Shown in pieces: positions 1-9,702 of a stretch of DNA of 64,000 bases. How positions within the stretch are numbered: the stretch's first letter is position 1; each line of letters opens with the position of its first letter. Location: contig JBCFYV010000589.1 of the NCBI GenBank assembly GCA_039000515.1, forward strand, positions 124,001 through 188,000, read 5' to 3'. The notes below the pieces were generated by a model. The model did not search any database and was not told the origin of the DNA. It worked only from the letters and a program-made list of their open reading frames with translations. The translations under genes were made by a program, and so were the position numbers. This DNA is from Timema cristinae. Its lineage: Eukaryota > Arthropoda > Insecta > Phasmatodea > Timematidae.

Positions 1-195
1 AACGAAATATTCCAGTCACTCATATTTTTGTTTAAGTTTCAGAATATTTTGTAGATGGCAGCAGGCAAATGGAATAAAATTATATTATAGTGTGTGAACT
101 CGGAACTACAGCATAGCACTATGTAAACTATGCTAGGTATTGTCAGAGTGTTTTGACAGCACTTTGACTTATCTTTTCCATTGTAAGTAAACAAC

Positions 196-553
196 ATGGC
201 AGCCGATGAAGAGAAGGCAAGAGTGCGGGAATTATTGTCAAATATAAATGACAGTGATCTTACAGCTAGTTCAGAAGCAGAATGAGAGGAAGCCTATGTC
301 CCACAAGGCATCCAGAAAAAGTCTTGTGTTGGTTACGAGCTTTCTAATGAAGAAGGGGTTCCCCAAAATAAAAAAGGAGACCACAGGAAGGGCCCCCCGA
401 TGAACGTATAGATGGGAAAAATTTCATGATGAATAAAGAAAATAGTCCACAGCGTTGTGTTGTGTGCAATGCCAGGAAATAAACAATTTATTTTTGTGAA
501 TCATGCACAGCTAAGCCTTTCCTTCATCCAGTAGGCTGTCCAGACCCATAGGA
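196..553 (+). pseudogene. piggyBac transposase relic, internally deleted
   Basis: The reading opens at ATG 196 with an acidic N-terminus (MAADEEKARVRELL), as is usual before the DDE domain of piggyBac transposases, and stops after 29 codons. From about 390 another frame gives the typical C-terminal end: PDERIDGKN, then a cysteine-rich finger with CVVC, CESC and a late HPVGC (about 450-545). The catalytic core between these parts is absent, so the element cannot code for transposase. Stops and frame changes remain even in the retained ends. It is a fossil of a cut-and-paste transposon. Confidence 0.6.
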
Positions 554-1314
554 CTCCTTGAACACAGCTCTTATCACTAAATGCCCACTAATGGGTATGA
601 AACCCAGTGTTGCCAACCTACTAGGGATAGCCACCCCTACAGGATCCCTGCCAAAACTACCCAACAGACAACCCATACAACCACCATCACCACCACAAGC
701 CACTGTTAAAACTTCACCTGTTCTTAATATATCTAACCACCAATTGTCCAAGACAGAAGACGAAGTTCTATCCAGAGACCTAACCTTCTGTCCAACCAAA
801 CACCCTGACCACTTCGAGCTGACTAAGGACGTTCTAAACTTTGCCAGAAATCTAAGTCTTAAGACACTTCTTTTCAAACATTTCCTCCACCGACAACCCA
901 ACCACATCAAAAATCTCCGCCATCGACAAACCAACCACATCAAACATTCCCATCACTGATATACCAACCACATCAAATATTTCTACCAACGACAAACCAA
1001 CCAAGTCTACTACTACAACCAACTTCTAAGCAAATTTTCACCCCCTTCCAACTGGGACTCCCTCCCTTACCAGCTGATCACCCGATTGAAATGTATATTA
1101 ACTGTATACTTCAGCAGGTTTCGGATCCAAATTTCTACAAAATGCTCCCCTCAACCCACAACCTAACTCGTGAACACCGCCAAGCCATGGAATCCATCCA
1201 ACAAAATCAGAACATCCTAATACTACTGGCCGAAAAAGTATCCACGACAGTGGTAATGAACAAAGATGATTACATCGCAGAAGCAGCTTTCGGACTCGTC
1301 CACATACAGAACAA

Positions 1315-2045
1315 GTGAGTATGATCCCACAAATAAAATTTGCCAACCAGCTTCAAGAACTCATCACTAAAGAGACCAAGCGACAAAACCTTTCTCCACT
1401 CATCGTCCAGATTCTTCTACCAAAAAACCCAATAAAGCCAAAATTCTACATGCTTCCAAAAATTCACAAAGATACAATACCACCACCAGGAAGGCCTATT
1501 GTCTCCATCTGTGCATCACTTACAGAAATAATTTCAGCCTATGTCGACCTAACCGGACTACCATCCCACATTAAAGACACCAACCATTTCCTTCAAAACT
1601 CAATAGCCTTCCCCAACCTTTACCTCAAAGCACCATACTTGTCACCATTGAAGTTGTGTCGTCATATACCAACATTCCTCATGTTCATGGCCTGGCTGCA
1701 GTGGAACATTTTCTCAACAAGCGTCCGATCAATACCACACCTACATCATCATTTATCCTGGATCTCACTAAATTTATACTAGAAAATAACAACTTTCAAT
1801 TCATGGATCAGAACTGCATTCAAACCAAAGGCACAGCAATGGGTACAAGGATGGCACCTTCATATGCTAATCTCTTCATGGGCAAACCGGAAAAAACTTT
1901 TCTTGGCTGCCAAATCAACAAACCACTTTGCTTGCTTCGCTTCATCGATGACATATTCATGGTGTGGACAGCTGGCCAAGACAATCTAACCCTATTTTTA
2001 AACAAACTAAACTCCCTTTCGGCTCTGAAGTTCACCTTAAATTAA
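1315..2045 (+). pseudogene. PLE reverse transcriptase domain, frameshifted
   Basis: Two overlapping frames together cover the fingers and palm of a Penelope-type reverse transcriptase. The first (1315 to about 1660) has MLPKIHKD followed by RPIVS. The second (1656-2045) has the YTNIP strand, the GTAMGTRMAPSYANLFMG motif and RFIDDIF with both catalytic aspartates. The shift falls near 1655, just before the position where the first conserved aspartate would be expected. Downstream, the same frame continues after the stop at 2043 with SHDQATFLDVDI, the usual post-catalytic segment. The RT type is clear; the gene is dead as read. Confidence 0.8.
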
Positions 2046-2493
2046 TCCCACGACCAGGCAACATTTCTTGATGTGGACATTAGGCTGTCAAATGGCCACT
2101 TCAAAATCTCGGTGCATCTTAAACCCATTAATAGGCAACAATATCTGCATTTTGATAGCTGCCATCCATTCAACACTAAAAGATCTATCCCATAGTCTCG
2201 CCATACAGGCTCACCGCATCTCCTCCAATCCAGAAAGTCTTCAAACCACCTTGAAAACCTTCTAGAAACCTTTACAGAGAGATGATACCCTAAACCTCTC
2301 ATTAATAACCTACTTCGACTAGCTGAAACTCCACAATCATCCAAACCTGAAAAACCAGATAATATACCTCTAGTGACTAAGTACTATCCAGACCTACAAA
2401 AGATAAACAAAATATTAGCGACAGGTTTTCACACATTGGAAGCATCCAGCCGTACCAACAATACCGACAATATTCTCAATAAGCCACCAGACC

Positions 2494-2985
2494 TTGTGTA
2501 TAAACAGCCTCCATCACTTAGAAATCTTCTGGTACACCCTAAACTCAAAACTGAAAATGACACAACCTCAGACCTGTAACAAAACAGCTTGCAAAACCTG
2601 CCAAATACATCATCCAGCAGCCACTTTCTCTAGCAACATCACCAACTCCATCTATACCATCAAAGGCAACCACACATGTGAGTCCAGTAACCTAATTTAC
2701 CAACTAGATTACCAACAATGTACTGCACAATATGTTGGCCTCACCACCGAAACTCTTTGTAAGCGAATGAATGGACACCGCCATGACACAAAAATCAAGA
2801 AACCAGAAAAACCAGTTTCAGCACACGCCTCCACTCATAACCTCAACTTTGAGGACTGCTACACTGTCAAGGTGTTAAAATCATTTAACAAGACACAATG
2901 TAATATGTCTCAGTTAAGAAGATGGGAACTAGCACATCAATGGATCACAAAGTCTAGAAAACCACCCAACCGAAATATTCGCTAA
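2494..2985 (+). pseudogene. PLE GIY-YIG endonuclease domain
   Basis: This open segment carries a CKTC pair, then SIYTIKGNHTC, SSNLIYQLDYQQC, AQYVGLT (the YIG half, about 2728-2745) and LCKRMNGHRHD with the conserved arginine. The order and the paired cysteines before YVG match the endonuclease fused to the C-terminus of Penelope reverse transcriptases, which nicks the insertion site. It lies downstream of the broken RT and is the best-preserved part of the element. On its own it has no natural start, so it is a fragment of the former polyprotein. Confidence 0.8.
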
Positions 2986-3379
2986 TTTCAACCCAGAGGC
3001 TACACCAGCACCACCTACCTTCCATTGGGTAATAGAGAAACATTCAAAGAATTTCATCTCCACCAGAGAAGTTTCATCCATACCAATCAAGTTGGCATCA
3101 CTGAAGACAACATCCTGTTCAGTCTACTACTACATCATGAGGAAGATGCTATAATAGCATTGAAATATTAATGTGTATGTTAATGTGTTAGTGTTTTTAC
3201 TTTTATTTGTGCTCTACCATTTTCCTAATATTCTATCATTTTATTTATTACCAATTGAAATATATAAAATGTATGTGTTTTTTCACTTCGGTACAAGAAA
3301 AATTATATATCTAATAAAAAAATGTGTGTGAATTTGGTTGAAAAAATATGAGGATGTAAGGCAAAAGCTTATTTTTTAA

Positions 3380-3399
3380 CTTGACACTGGAAGGGTTAA
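3380..3399 (-). repeat. piggyBac-type terminal inverted repeat with TTAA
   Basis: Minus-strand TTAACCCTTCCAGTGTCAAG. TTAA followed by a C-run and CAGTG is typical of piggyBac termini. Confidence 0.55.
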
Positions 3400-3915
3400 A
3401 GTGGAATATGTTACTAAAGTAAGTTTGTTAAGTGTGGTATTGAATATATGTTTGATTTTAAGTAATAAAATATGAAAGGTTTACAATTTTTTCATTTATA
3501 ATGTAACACTACATTGGTAGTTGCATCTTCAACATTCAACATATCGAAATGAAAGGTTATTTAATAATTTTTATTTGGGCTGACATTACATTGAAGATTC
3601 CAACAAGTTTAATCCTAAGTTCAAAAGGTAAATTACTATTAAATTATTATTTTTATTATTTCCAAACATGACTCGTCAAATCAAGCATACTTGACTGGGT
3701 GAGGCATTTTATCCTTTAACAAATTTTCATTACAGTGAAAACTAGGGAACTAATGTATATTACAGTATATTTTAGAACAGTTTAAATAAACAAATATTTA
3801 AACATAGTTATGTTTTTTTTCAAACTCCGTATTTTATTTTATGTTTTGCATAAGAAATAATAATTAACCAATTTCTGACCGTGAAGAGAGAATAATGTCA
3901 CATTATTTCAATGTC
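3400..3915. other. AT-rich flank, nothing recognised
   Basis: Between the piggyBac end and the PQBP1 stop codon. No open frame or repeat family is recognised. Any PQBP1 3' untranslated region and polyadenylation site would lie here. Confidence 0.5.
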
Positions 3916-4266
3916 TCAAGGAGAGATGGAAGGCAGTTCTGGCTGCATCACAGCAGGCTTATCACTTGCGGGTGGTGGTTTGTTCTTAGCGTTGGCTCGA
4001 AGCACCGCACCTGGGTTGGGGTACGGCCTCATCTGATACAGAGGCCCAGCCGCTGTAGTGTCTGCCCCTGTCTTGGCCTCATTCTTCTTGCCAAGGCCTG
4101 TGGACCATGTCCCTCGAGGAGCCTCGGAGTAGAAAGCTGGGTCCATGGGGTCCAGGTCGTTATCACGAACTATCAATCGACCCCGCGCTCTCTCGCGCTC
4201 GCGAGATTCTCGGCGACGTTCTTGCTCTTCACGGCGACTCTCCTCCTTGGTCTCCTCATCAGACAA
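3916..4266 (-). CDS. PQBP1: PQBP1, last coding exon (exon 3, C-terminal)
   Basis: The 117-codon exon (including the TGA at 3918-3916) starts after a splice AG at 4268-4267, in phase 0. It encodes an arginine/glutamate-rich stretch, then [37 protein letters not shown] and [12 protein letters not shown], the conserved C-terminal signature of polyglutamine-binding protein 1. In vertebrate PQBP1 this segment binds the U5 snRNP protein Dim1 (U5-15kD), linking PQBP1 to pre-mRNA splicing in the nucleus. A short tail ending PELPSISP follows. The rest of the gene lies upstream on the minus strand, across a 4.5-kb intron. No copy of this exon exists after the gap. Confidence 0.9.
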   Translation of the reverse strand: MSDEETKEESRREEQERRRESRERERARGRLIVRDNDLDPMDPAFYSEAPRGTWSTGLGKKNEAKTGADTTAAGPLYQMRPYPNPGAVLRANAKNKPPPASDKPAVMQPELPSISP

Positions 4267-4410
4267 CTTCAAACACATCAAATGGACATTTATAATATTT
4301 TAGTCAGTTTCTGATAAAAAAATGTATATAATAAACTATAAGGCATTAAGTCACACTCTTTATGAATGTAAACTTGAGGTTTTTTTAATTCAAGAAAGAT
4401 TTGTTAATAT

Positions 4411-4470
4411 ATTATTATTATTGCACCGTGTCTTACTACCCTTTGGGTTATCTGCTCATGTACTAACTAC
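4411..4470 (-). repeat. SINE 3' tail fragment
   Basis: (ATT)n followed by GCACCGTGTCTTACTACCC is the reverse of the tail found on the full SINE copies at 14.2, 15.4 and 20.9 kb. The tRNA-like head is absent. Confidence 0.55.
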
Positions 4471-5370
4471 GCAAGCATTTCCAAACTGACGAAAACGTTA
4501 AAAAGGCAGTTAAGCAATGGCTTTTCTCACTGGCGACAGACTTCTATGAAGAGGGTCTACAAAAACTTCTCACAATACGACAAATGTTTAAATAACAATG
4601 GAAACTAAGTAGACAAGTAACAGAAGGTGTGTAGAATTGGATAAAAAAAATTATCCTAAAAATATATAGTAGTTCCTATTATATTGCAAAAAGTCCTTAC
4701 TTAAAAAACACCCCTCTTATATTTAAATAAATTTGTCAATTCAAATTACAAATTACTCTGACTCCAAACAAAATTGTTTCAGATTCAGACTCCCCAGCCC
4801 TGCTCTGATTGACCATGTTCAGTTCCCAAAATAAAAGCAGGCAGATGCATTAAGACCTTTTCCTTAAACCTGAAATAAAAGAACATCTAAATTTTTAAAG
4901 TCTAAAAAATTAGAATGAACAAAGTTTGAGAATGCAAGTGAAATAACTACTGTGAGTTATGTTAATAAACTAGAAGGACTTGGAAAATCACTTTAAGATA
5001 GTTAAAGACATTCATGCTTGCTATTTATTTTAAATAAAAAGCTTGAATTGGACAATGCCACAAGAGATAAAGGTTTGAAACAAATAAAACATAATTGCAA
5101 CTCAACAATCAAATTTTGGAAGAATGTCTCAGAACATTATATCCACAAACAAAAAATTGTATGCAGAGATTGTTATGACGTTAGATGGTTCCTATGCGGA
5201 CCTTGAGAAATAAGAAACTTAGTATGCTCTTGCATGTAGCAACTCCACCAAATCTCACCAAGTCCGATATGGAGAACTGGTGAGTGCATCTAGCCATCCC
5301 CTACATGAAAGTGTGCACATGCATCTTTCGCCGCTCGGGTGATGTACCAACTTGCCGGGTCTGGGAGGGG

Positions 5371-5406
5371 TATATAACCAGGTGCATCACAGAACCCATC
5401 ATCAGT
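5371..5406 (+). promoter_or_regulatory. Core promoter: TATA box plus TCAGT initiator
   Basis: TATATAA is at 5371-5377 and TCAGT at 5402-5406, placing the initiator A 33 bases from the TATA start, the spacing of arthropod RNA polymerase II core promoters. It points into the minisatellite that follows. The context, antisense inside a PQBP1 intron, suggests a transposon or LTR promoter rather than a host gene. The downstream sequence to about 6120, including TTTGGTCCCTC at about 5997, could be LTR-derived, but no LTR boundaries were established. Confidence 0.4.
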
Positions 5407-5516
5407 CCTGTAGCAGCTCTCACTGCTTTTGTTCAACAGTAAGGACACAGTGAACAGTTCTTGAACTATCACTTTCGTACTTTTATCTTCCTTCTTTCCT
5501 CCTATCCCATCTCACT

Positions 5517-5887
5517 GTGTGCCGAGGTCCTTCCCCTGCACCGCACCACCGTGTGCCGAGGTCCTTCCCTCTGCACCGCACCACCGTATACCGAGGTCCT
5601 TCCCTTTGCACCGCACCACCCTGTACCGAGGTCCTTCCCTCTGCACCGCACCACTGTGTACCGAGGTCCTTCCCTCTGCACCGCACCACCGTGTACCGAG
5701 GTCCTTCCCTCTGCACCGCACCACCGTGTACCGAGATCCTTCCCTCTGCACCGCACCACCGTGTGCCGAGGTCCTTCCCCTGCACCGCACGACCGTGTGC
5801 CGAGGTCCTTCCCCTGCACCGCACGACCGTGTGCCGAGGTCCTTCCCCTGCACCGCACGACCGTGTGCCGAGGTCCTTCCCCCTCCC
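5517..5887 (+). repeat. 34/35-bp GC-rich minisatellite, 10-11 units
   Basis: The unit is GTGTGCCGAGGTCCTTCCC followed by CTGCACCGCACCACC, with small variants. The first and the last few units are 34 bp and the middle units 35 bp. The unit is free of stops on both strands, so several frames stay open over the array; none looks like a real protein. The second assembly copy begins inside this array at 37358, directly after the gap. Confidence 0.9.
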
Positions 5888-6120
5888 CACACTGCACCAG
5901 TGTAACTCAATGCTGTTCTCTTTCTAGTCACTTACTTCTCTCCTAAACATACACCAGGCAGAAGGACCCACGAGTTGGCCGACTTAGGAATGACAATTTG
6001 GTCCCTCATATCCATTCGACTATTAAAGGCCATTCAAAAGCCCAAGGCCACCTTTGGGAACAACACCACTCAAGAGACAATTGTAGTCAGCTACCTTCGA
6101 CCCCGATCAGATCAGGTTAG
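5888..6120 (+). other. Sequence after minisatellite, possibly LTR-derived
   Basis: Includes TTTGGTCCCTC and a polypyrimidine stretch. It resembles an LTR-to-internal junction, but no direct-repeat partner was found in the window other than the assembly copy at 37.4 kb. Confidence 0.2.
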
Positions 6121-7718
6121 TCGAAATACCTAGATTATCATCATCTCATCCAAACTAGGACCTCATCCCAAGACTGAATAAGAGTCAGTAACGTGAGAAT
6201 CAAGATTGATATAAGTACTTGGTAAAATTAATTTTTGTGAAGCTTTGTTTAGATACTAAAACCCATCAAATCAAAACAGCCTAGTTCTTCCTGGCCAGTA
6301 CCATGATTAACTTTCACAATGTAATTGGTCGGCCATCTAACACCGGTTTTTAACCCATTTTTAAATTCTTTTTCCATTTCCGATTTCCTTAGAATTGGGT
6401 ATCAACTTTAGTGGTCCACGGCCGGCAGTCGATGGTTAGAGCACACGATCTCCATCACCGGGATATTTTCACAAGGTGGGAATGGGAAAGAGGAAATGAT
6501 AATGAAACTTTTAGAAAATTGACATCAATTTGTTTAACATAGATAAAAAAAACTTTTCCCTATGAAGACAGCAAAATTAAAACTTAACAATAATTATACA
6601 TATTCAAAGATGAGAAATAATTAGTACCCCCCCCCCCTTTTCACACGAAATTGACCTATTATCTAGGTTACTGTTTAACAAAGAAAATGCCAAGGAGTCA
6701 ACAGACATGTCCAAATTGTGTGGTCACTCCCTAAGGTTTGTTTTTTGGAAAAATTGTGTCACTACGTGCATTCATTTCCACTCCTGCTTCAAGAATCCTA
6801 GTCTCTCGACGCTGATTGGCTGGCACTTACAAATTCCTGCTCAATTTCCCCTATTTTGTGTGGTTCTAAACCTCCCCTTATGTAATTCAGTTAAAAATTA
6901 AACAATAAGTATACCCTTGGCTTCCAGGTTAAAAAAAAATAGTAATAAATTTGAATGAAAGTATAATCCAAACAATGATTTTATAAGAATGAAAATTGGC
7001 CAATTGAAAAGTTAATAGTCTAAAAATAATGTTAATGAATTGAACTTTGATTATATATGTTGCTCACGAATTTGATCATGGTTTGAGCTACTTAAAATAA
7101 TATCACAGAACCAACTTCCATAATTTGTTATAACTAAACAATTTAGTAATGATAATTATAGACTTAGTTAGGCCTGGAATAAGAAACTGGAAATGTTTTG
7201 AAGGCAATAGGCCTAACTTGATAAACAAATTAATTACAATTGAAATAATGTTTTATAGAGGCCTACTGTAAATTACAAAATATAATTAACTAATAAACTT
7301 GGGTGGCAGGGGTAGTGAATTGATGAAACAGAAGCATAAACTGGTCAAATTTTCTTGGATATTATACCTGATAGTGCTTGCAAGCCTGTTATTTATAGGA
7401 ATGAATTTGCGTGTTTAAAAATAAGATTACACTAACAAAATAAACAGGGGAAGATAAATATAAGTTACAATGAAATGGTTGTCACCTAAAAGGCAAAAAC
7501 TCTAACCACCTTAACCATATACAAGTATGGATGTCTTATAGTTGCAATCATTTTTATTAAATATGTGATCAATGTGATAGAAGGGTGAATGTGAGGACAA
7601 ATTTAAAAATGCCTGAAAAATCTAAAAAAATTATGCGAGTTTTATAACAGGAGTTCTAGATAGCCATCCTGAATTTTACATTATTTTAAGAATAGTTTAG
7701 TAGTGTTCAATATTGTAA

Positions 7719-7972
7719 CCTGCTTCGGTGGCCATATGGTCTAAGGTTTAACTCTCACAGTAAAATAGACTGCCAATGATGGAGGAGACCAAGGTTCAAA
7801 TCTCAGTCAGGTGTAACAAGGGTGTTTTTTTTACAAAATGGGTTTCCACTATCTCTCTAGACAAATGCAAGTACACTTCCTATAAATATAACCTTCCTAA
7901 TCCCTAAAACCATTGTGTAATCATTACACAATCATATAACCTAAAAACATAGTAAGACATGGTGCAAAAAGT
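7719..7972 (+). mobile_element. SINE family B (tRNA-derived)
   Basis: The head reads GGTGGCCATATGGTCTAAGG (box A-like) with GGTTCAAATCT (box B) at 7793-7803. The body contains a T-run and 'TTTCCACTATCTCTCTAG'. The tail reads ATAACCTAAAAACATAGTAAGAC then ATGGTGC, a form of the tail also found on SINE family A. A possible short target duplication, TATTGT, flanks it. Confidence 0.65.
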
Positions 7973-8212
7973 ATTGTTCAATTTAATAAAAGGCTATAAA
8001 ACATTATTAAGTTTTTTAAAAACTGCATTACAATAAATATACTTATTTTCAATTAAAAGTGTTTTTCAAAACACAGGTAAATACAATTTATCCAATATGT
8101 AGCAATATCTCATTCCCCTTGTAGATAATTTGTGATTATTCATTTGTTGAAATCAAGTAGGTAGTTAAAACTATGTGTTGGAACTGAAAATGTGTATTAA
8201 TGTGTCTTACCA

Positions 8213-8539
8213 CAGTAGAACCCTGATAATCCGAACTAATTGGGATTGGGGGTGGTTCGAATTAGCAAGTATGTATTTTATTTTATAAACAAGACAAGTA
8301 TAACACAATAGAATAAGGGAGAGTGATTGAGAAACGATAACTGGAACGGCAAGGTTAGTGTTCTCACCATCCAAGTGACACGTAAAGTGTAGACGTCGCC
8401 GTGAGCGCTTTGCTCGCTAAAACGTTCATTTTAAATAGCGTTGATTCCTGTCTTCTACATTTCATACATCCGTATTTCGGCCTATTTTACTTAAGGTGCA
8501 TACGGATTACCTAACATTCAGACTATCAAAGTTCTACTG
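8213..8539. mobile_element. pogo/Tigger-type MITE
   Basis: It begins CAGTAGAACCCTGATAATCC and ends with the inverse of CAGTAGAACTTTGATAGTC. CAGTAGAACC-type termini mark pogo/Tigger elements of the Tc1/mariner group. It is about 327 bp with no coding capacity. TA follows the right end; the left flank is not a clean TA. Confidence 0.55.
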
Positions 8540-8801
8540 TATATGTTCAGGTTAAACAATAATAATTTATTCTAAAACATAGTTTATATATTATATTATC
8601 TTGAGACACTTAAAAAGTAATTGAAATTAAAATTAAATTAAAACCTAATGATGTAAACATTTTGTATGATCAGAGATTTTATGACACCCAATTTCCTTTA
8701 AACACTCAACTAATCCCATGTATGTAAATATTTTACTCTTAACACAAGTTGTCAACAATGTATTCATAAAAAAGAGAAACATGAAATATTAAAGAACATA
8801 C

Positions 8802-9002
8802 ATCATCCTCTTCTGCATCACTTTCCTTTCCATCGTCCTCCGATTCATCTTCCTCATCGTCGACATCAGCCATCTTGAGTTCCTCACGAAGATGTGCCGC
8901 CGACTCGGTGATGACAGCTTTAGGGTGTCGTGGGGACAACCAAGAAACAACATCACTATCAATGTCCCAGTAATAATGCCTGCCAGTACCTGGGTCGTAT
9001 AC
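8802..9002 (-). CDS. PQBP1: PQBP1 exon 2 (WW domain half and acidic region)
   Basis: The 67-codon exon is in phase 0 at both ends, with acceptor TCCTCAG before 9002 and donor GTATGT after 8802. It starts VYDPGTGRHYYWDIDSDVV, then SWLSPRHPKAVI, completing the WW domain whose first tryptophan (DNW) ends exon 1. The YYW aromatics and the second WW tryptophan are present. WW domains bind proline-rich ligands; in PQBP1 they contact RNA polymerase II and splicing factors. A strongly acidic tail (DDEEDESEDDGKESDAEEDD) follows. Directly upstream in the transcript lie nine further copies of the first 73 bases of this region. Only the acceptor nearest the intact exon gives the full domain. Confidence 0.9.
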
Positions 9003-9640
9003 CTGAGGACAACCAAGAAACAACATCACTATCAATGTCCCAGTAATAATGCCTGCCAGTACCTGGGTCGTATACCTGAGGACAACCAAGAAACAACATC
9101 ACTATCAATGTCCCAGTAATAATGCCTGCCAGTACCTGGGTCGTATACCTGAGGACAACCAAGAAACAACATCACTATCAATGTCCCAGTAATAATGCCT
9201 GCCAGTACCTGGGTCGTATACCTGAGGACAACCAAGAAACAACATCACTATCAATGTCCCAGTAATAATGCCTGCCAGTACCTGGGTCGTATACCTGAGG
9301 ACAACCAAGAAACAACATCACTATCAATGTCCCAGTAATAATGCCTGCCAGTACCTGGGTCGTATACCTGAGGACAACCAAGAAACAACATCACTATCAA
9401 TGTCCCAGTAATAATGCCTGCCAGTACCTGGGTCGTATACCTGAGGACAACCAAGAAACAACATCACTATCAATGTCCCAGTAATAATGCCTGCCAGTAC
9501 CTGGGTCGTATACCTGAGGACAACCAAGAAACAACATCACTATCAATGTCCCAGTAATAATGCCTGCTAGTACCTGGGTCGTATACCTGAGGACAACCAA
9601 GAAACAACATCACTATCAATGTCCCAGTAATAATGCCTGC
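8935..9640 (-). repeat. 73-bp tandem array: duplicated PQBP1 splice acceptor and WW-exon start
   Basis: Units begin at 8935, 9008, 9081, 9154, 9227, 9300, 9373, 9446, 9519 and 9592. The last, nearest exon 1, is partial and diverges after 9640. On the minus strand each unit reads GTATACGACC...GGTTGTCCTCAG, so it starts with GT and ends with AG. Nine CAG|GTATAC junctions result, with exon-start bases at 9002, 9075, 9148, 9221, 9294, 9367, 9440, 9513 and 9586. Units are almost identical; one carries a G-to-A change (GTSRHYY instead of GTGRHYY). Because 73 is not a multiple of three, reading from any upstream acceptor into the next unit ends at a stop in that unit. Confidence 0.95.
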
Positions 9641-9702
9641 TTGTACACGAGTCATTAAGTCAATATAGTCTAGAGGAAGAGCTCCAGTTGTAATTGACTC
9701 AC

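Larger units (their letters stand above)
557..3170 (+). mobile_element. Penelope-like retroelement (PLE), degenerate
   Basis: Fragments of one long PLE protein occur in order in several frames. 558-959 holds the N-terminal region with the family-like VLSRDLTFCPT. 1091-1318 holds the segment ending VVMNKDDYIAEA. 1315-1660 holds KFYMLPKIHKD and GRPIVS. 1656-2045 holds YTNIP, KGTAMGTRMAPSYANLFMG and the catalytic FIDD (1941-1952). A GIY-YIG endonuclease follows at 2494-2985. At least two frameshifts (near 1318 and 1655) and in-frame stops (2043, about 2195) separate them. In this family the RT copies element RNA and the GIY-YIG nuclease nicks the target. No terminal repeats were recognised, so both ends are approximate. 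Confidence 0.85.
1..3399 (+). mobile_element. Decayed piggyBac-like element carrying a nested Penelope-like element
   Basis: The right end is a piggyBac-type terminus: read inward on the minus strand from 3399 it begins TTAACCCTTCCAGTGTCAAG, so the duplicated TTAA is at 3396-3399. The left terminus is not seen and probably lies just outside the window. The interior holds the beginning and the end of a piggyBac transposase (196-553) with the middle missing. A Penelope-like retroelement occupies about 557-3170, and AT-rich sequence at 3170-3379 would be the remaining piggyBac 3' untranslated part. The nesting order is inferred from this layout. Confidence 0.6.
4267..8801 (-). other. PQBP1 intron 2
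   Basis: The intron has a GTATGT donor at 8801-8796 and an AG at 4268-4267. It holds a SINE tail fragment (4411-4470), a core-promoter-like pair (5371-5406), a 34/35-bp minisatellite (5517-5887), a possible LTR fragment, a SINE (7719-7972) and a pogo-type MITE (8213-8539). Nothing else is recognised at 4480-5360 or 6120-7718. An additional PQBP1 exon in this intron cannot be excluded, but both flanking exons are phase 0 and join in frame. Confidence 0.7.

Noticed and set aside
3895..4314. 139-residue plus-strand frame opposite PQBP1 exon 3
   Set aside because: Antisense shadow of a clearly recognised PQBP1 exon.
5461..5946. Long open frames on both strands over the 34/35-bp minisatellite
   Set aside because: The unit lacks stops in most frames, so openness is automatic; no start, splice or family evidence.
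8935..9640. Regular 73-bp repeats resembling a CRISPR-like array
   Set aside because: There are no unique spacers; the whole 73-bp unit repeats and it is eukaryotic coding sequence from PQBP1.
8959..9655. Overlapping 61-67 residue open frames (MVVLRYTTQVLAG...), minus strand
   Set aside because: They are the same stretch read repeatedly across the 73-bp array; each ends at a stop created by the frame change between units.
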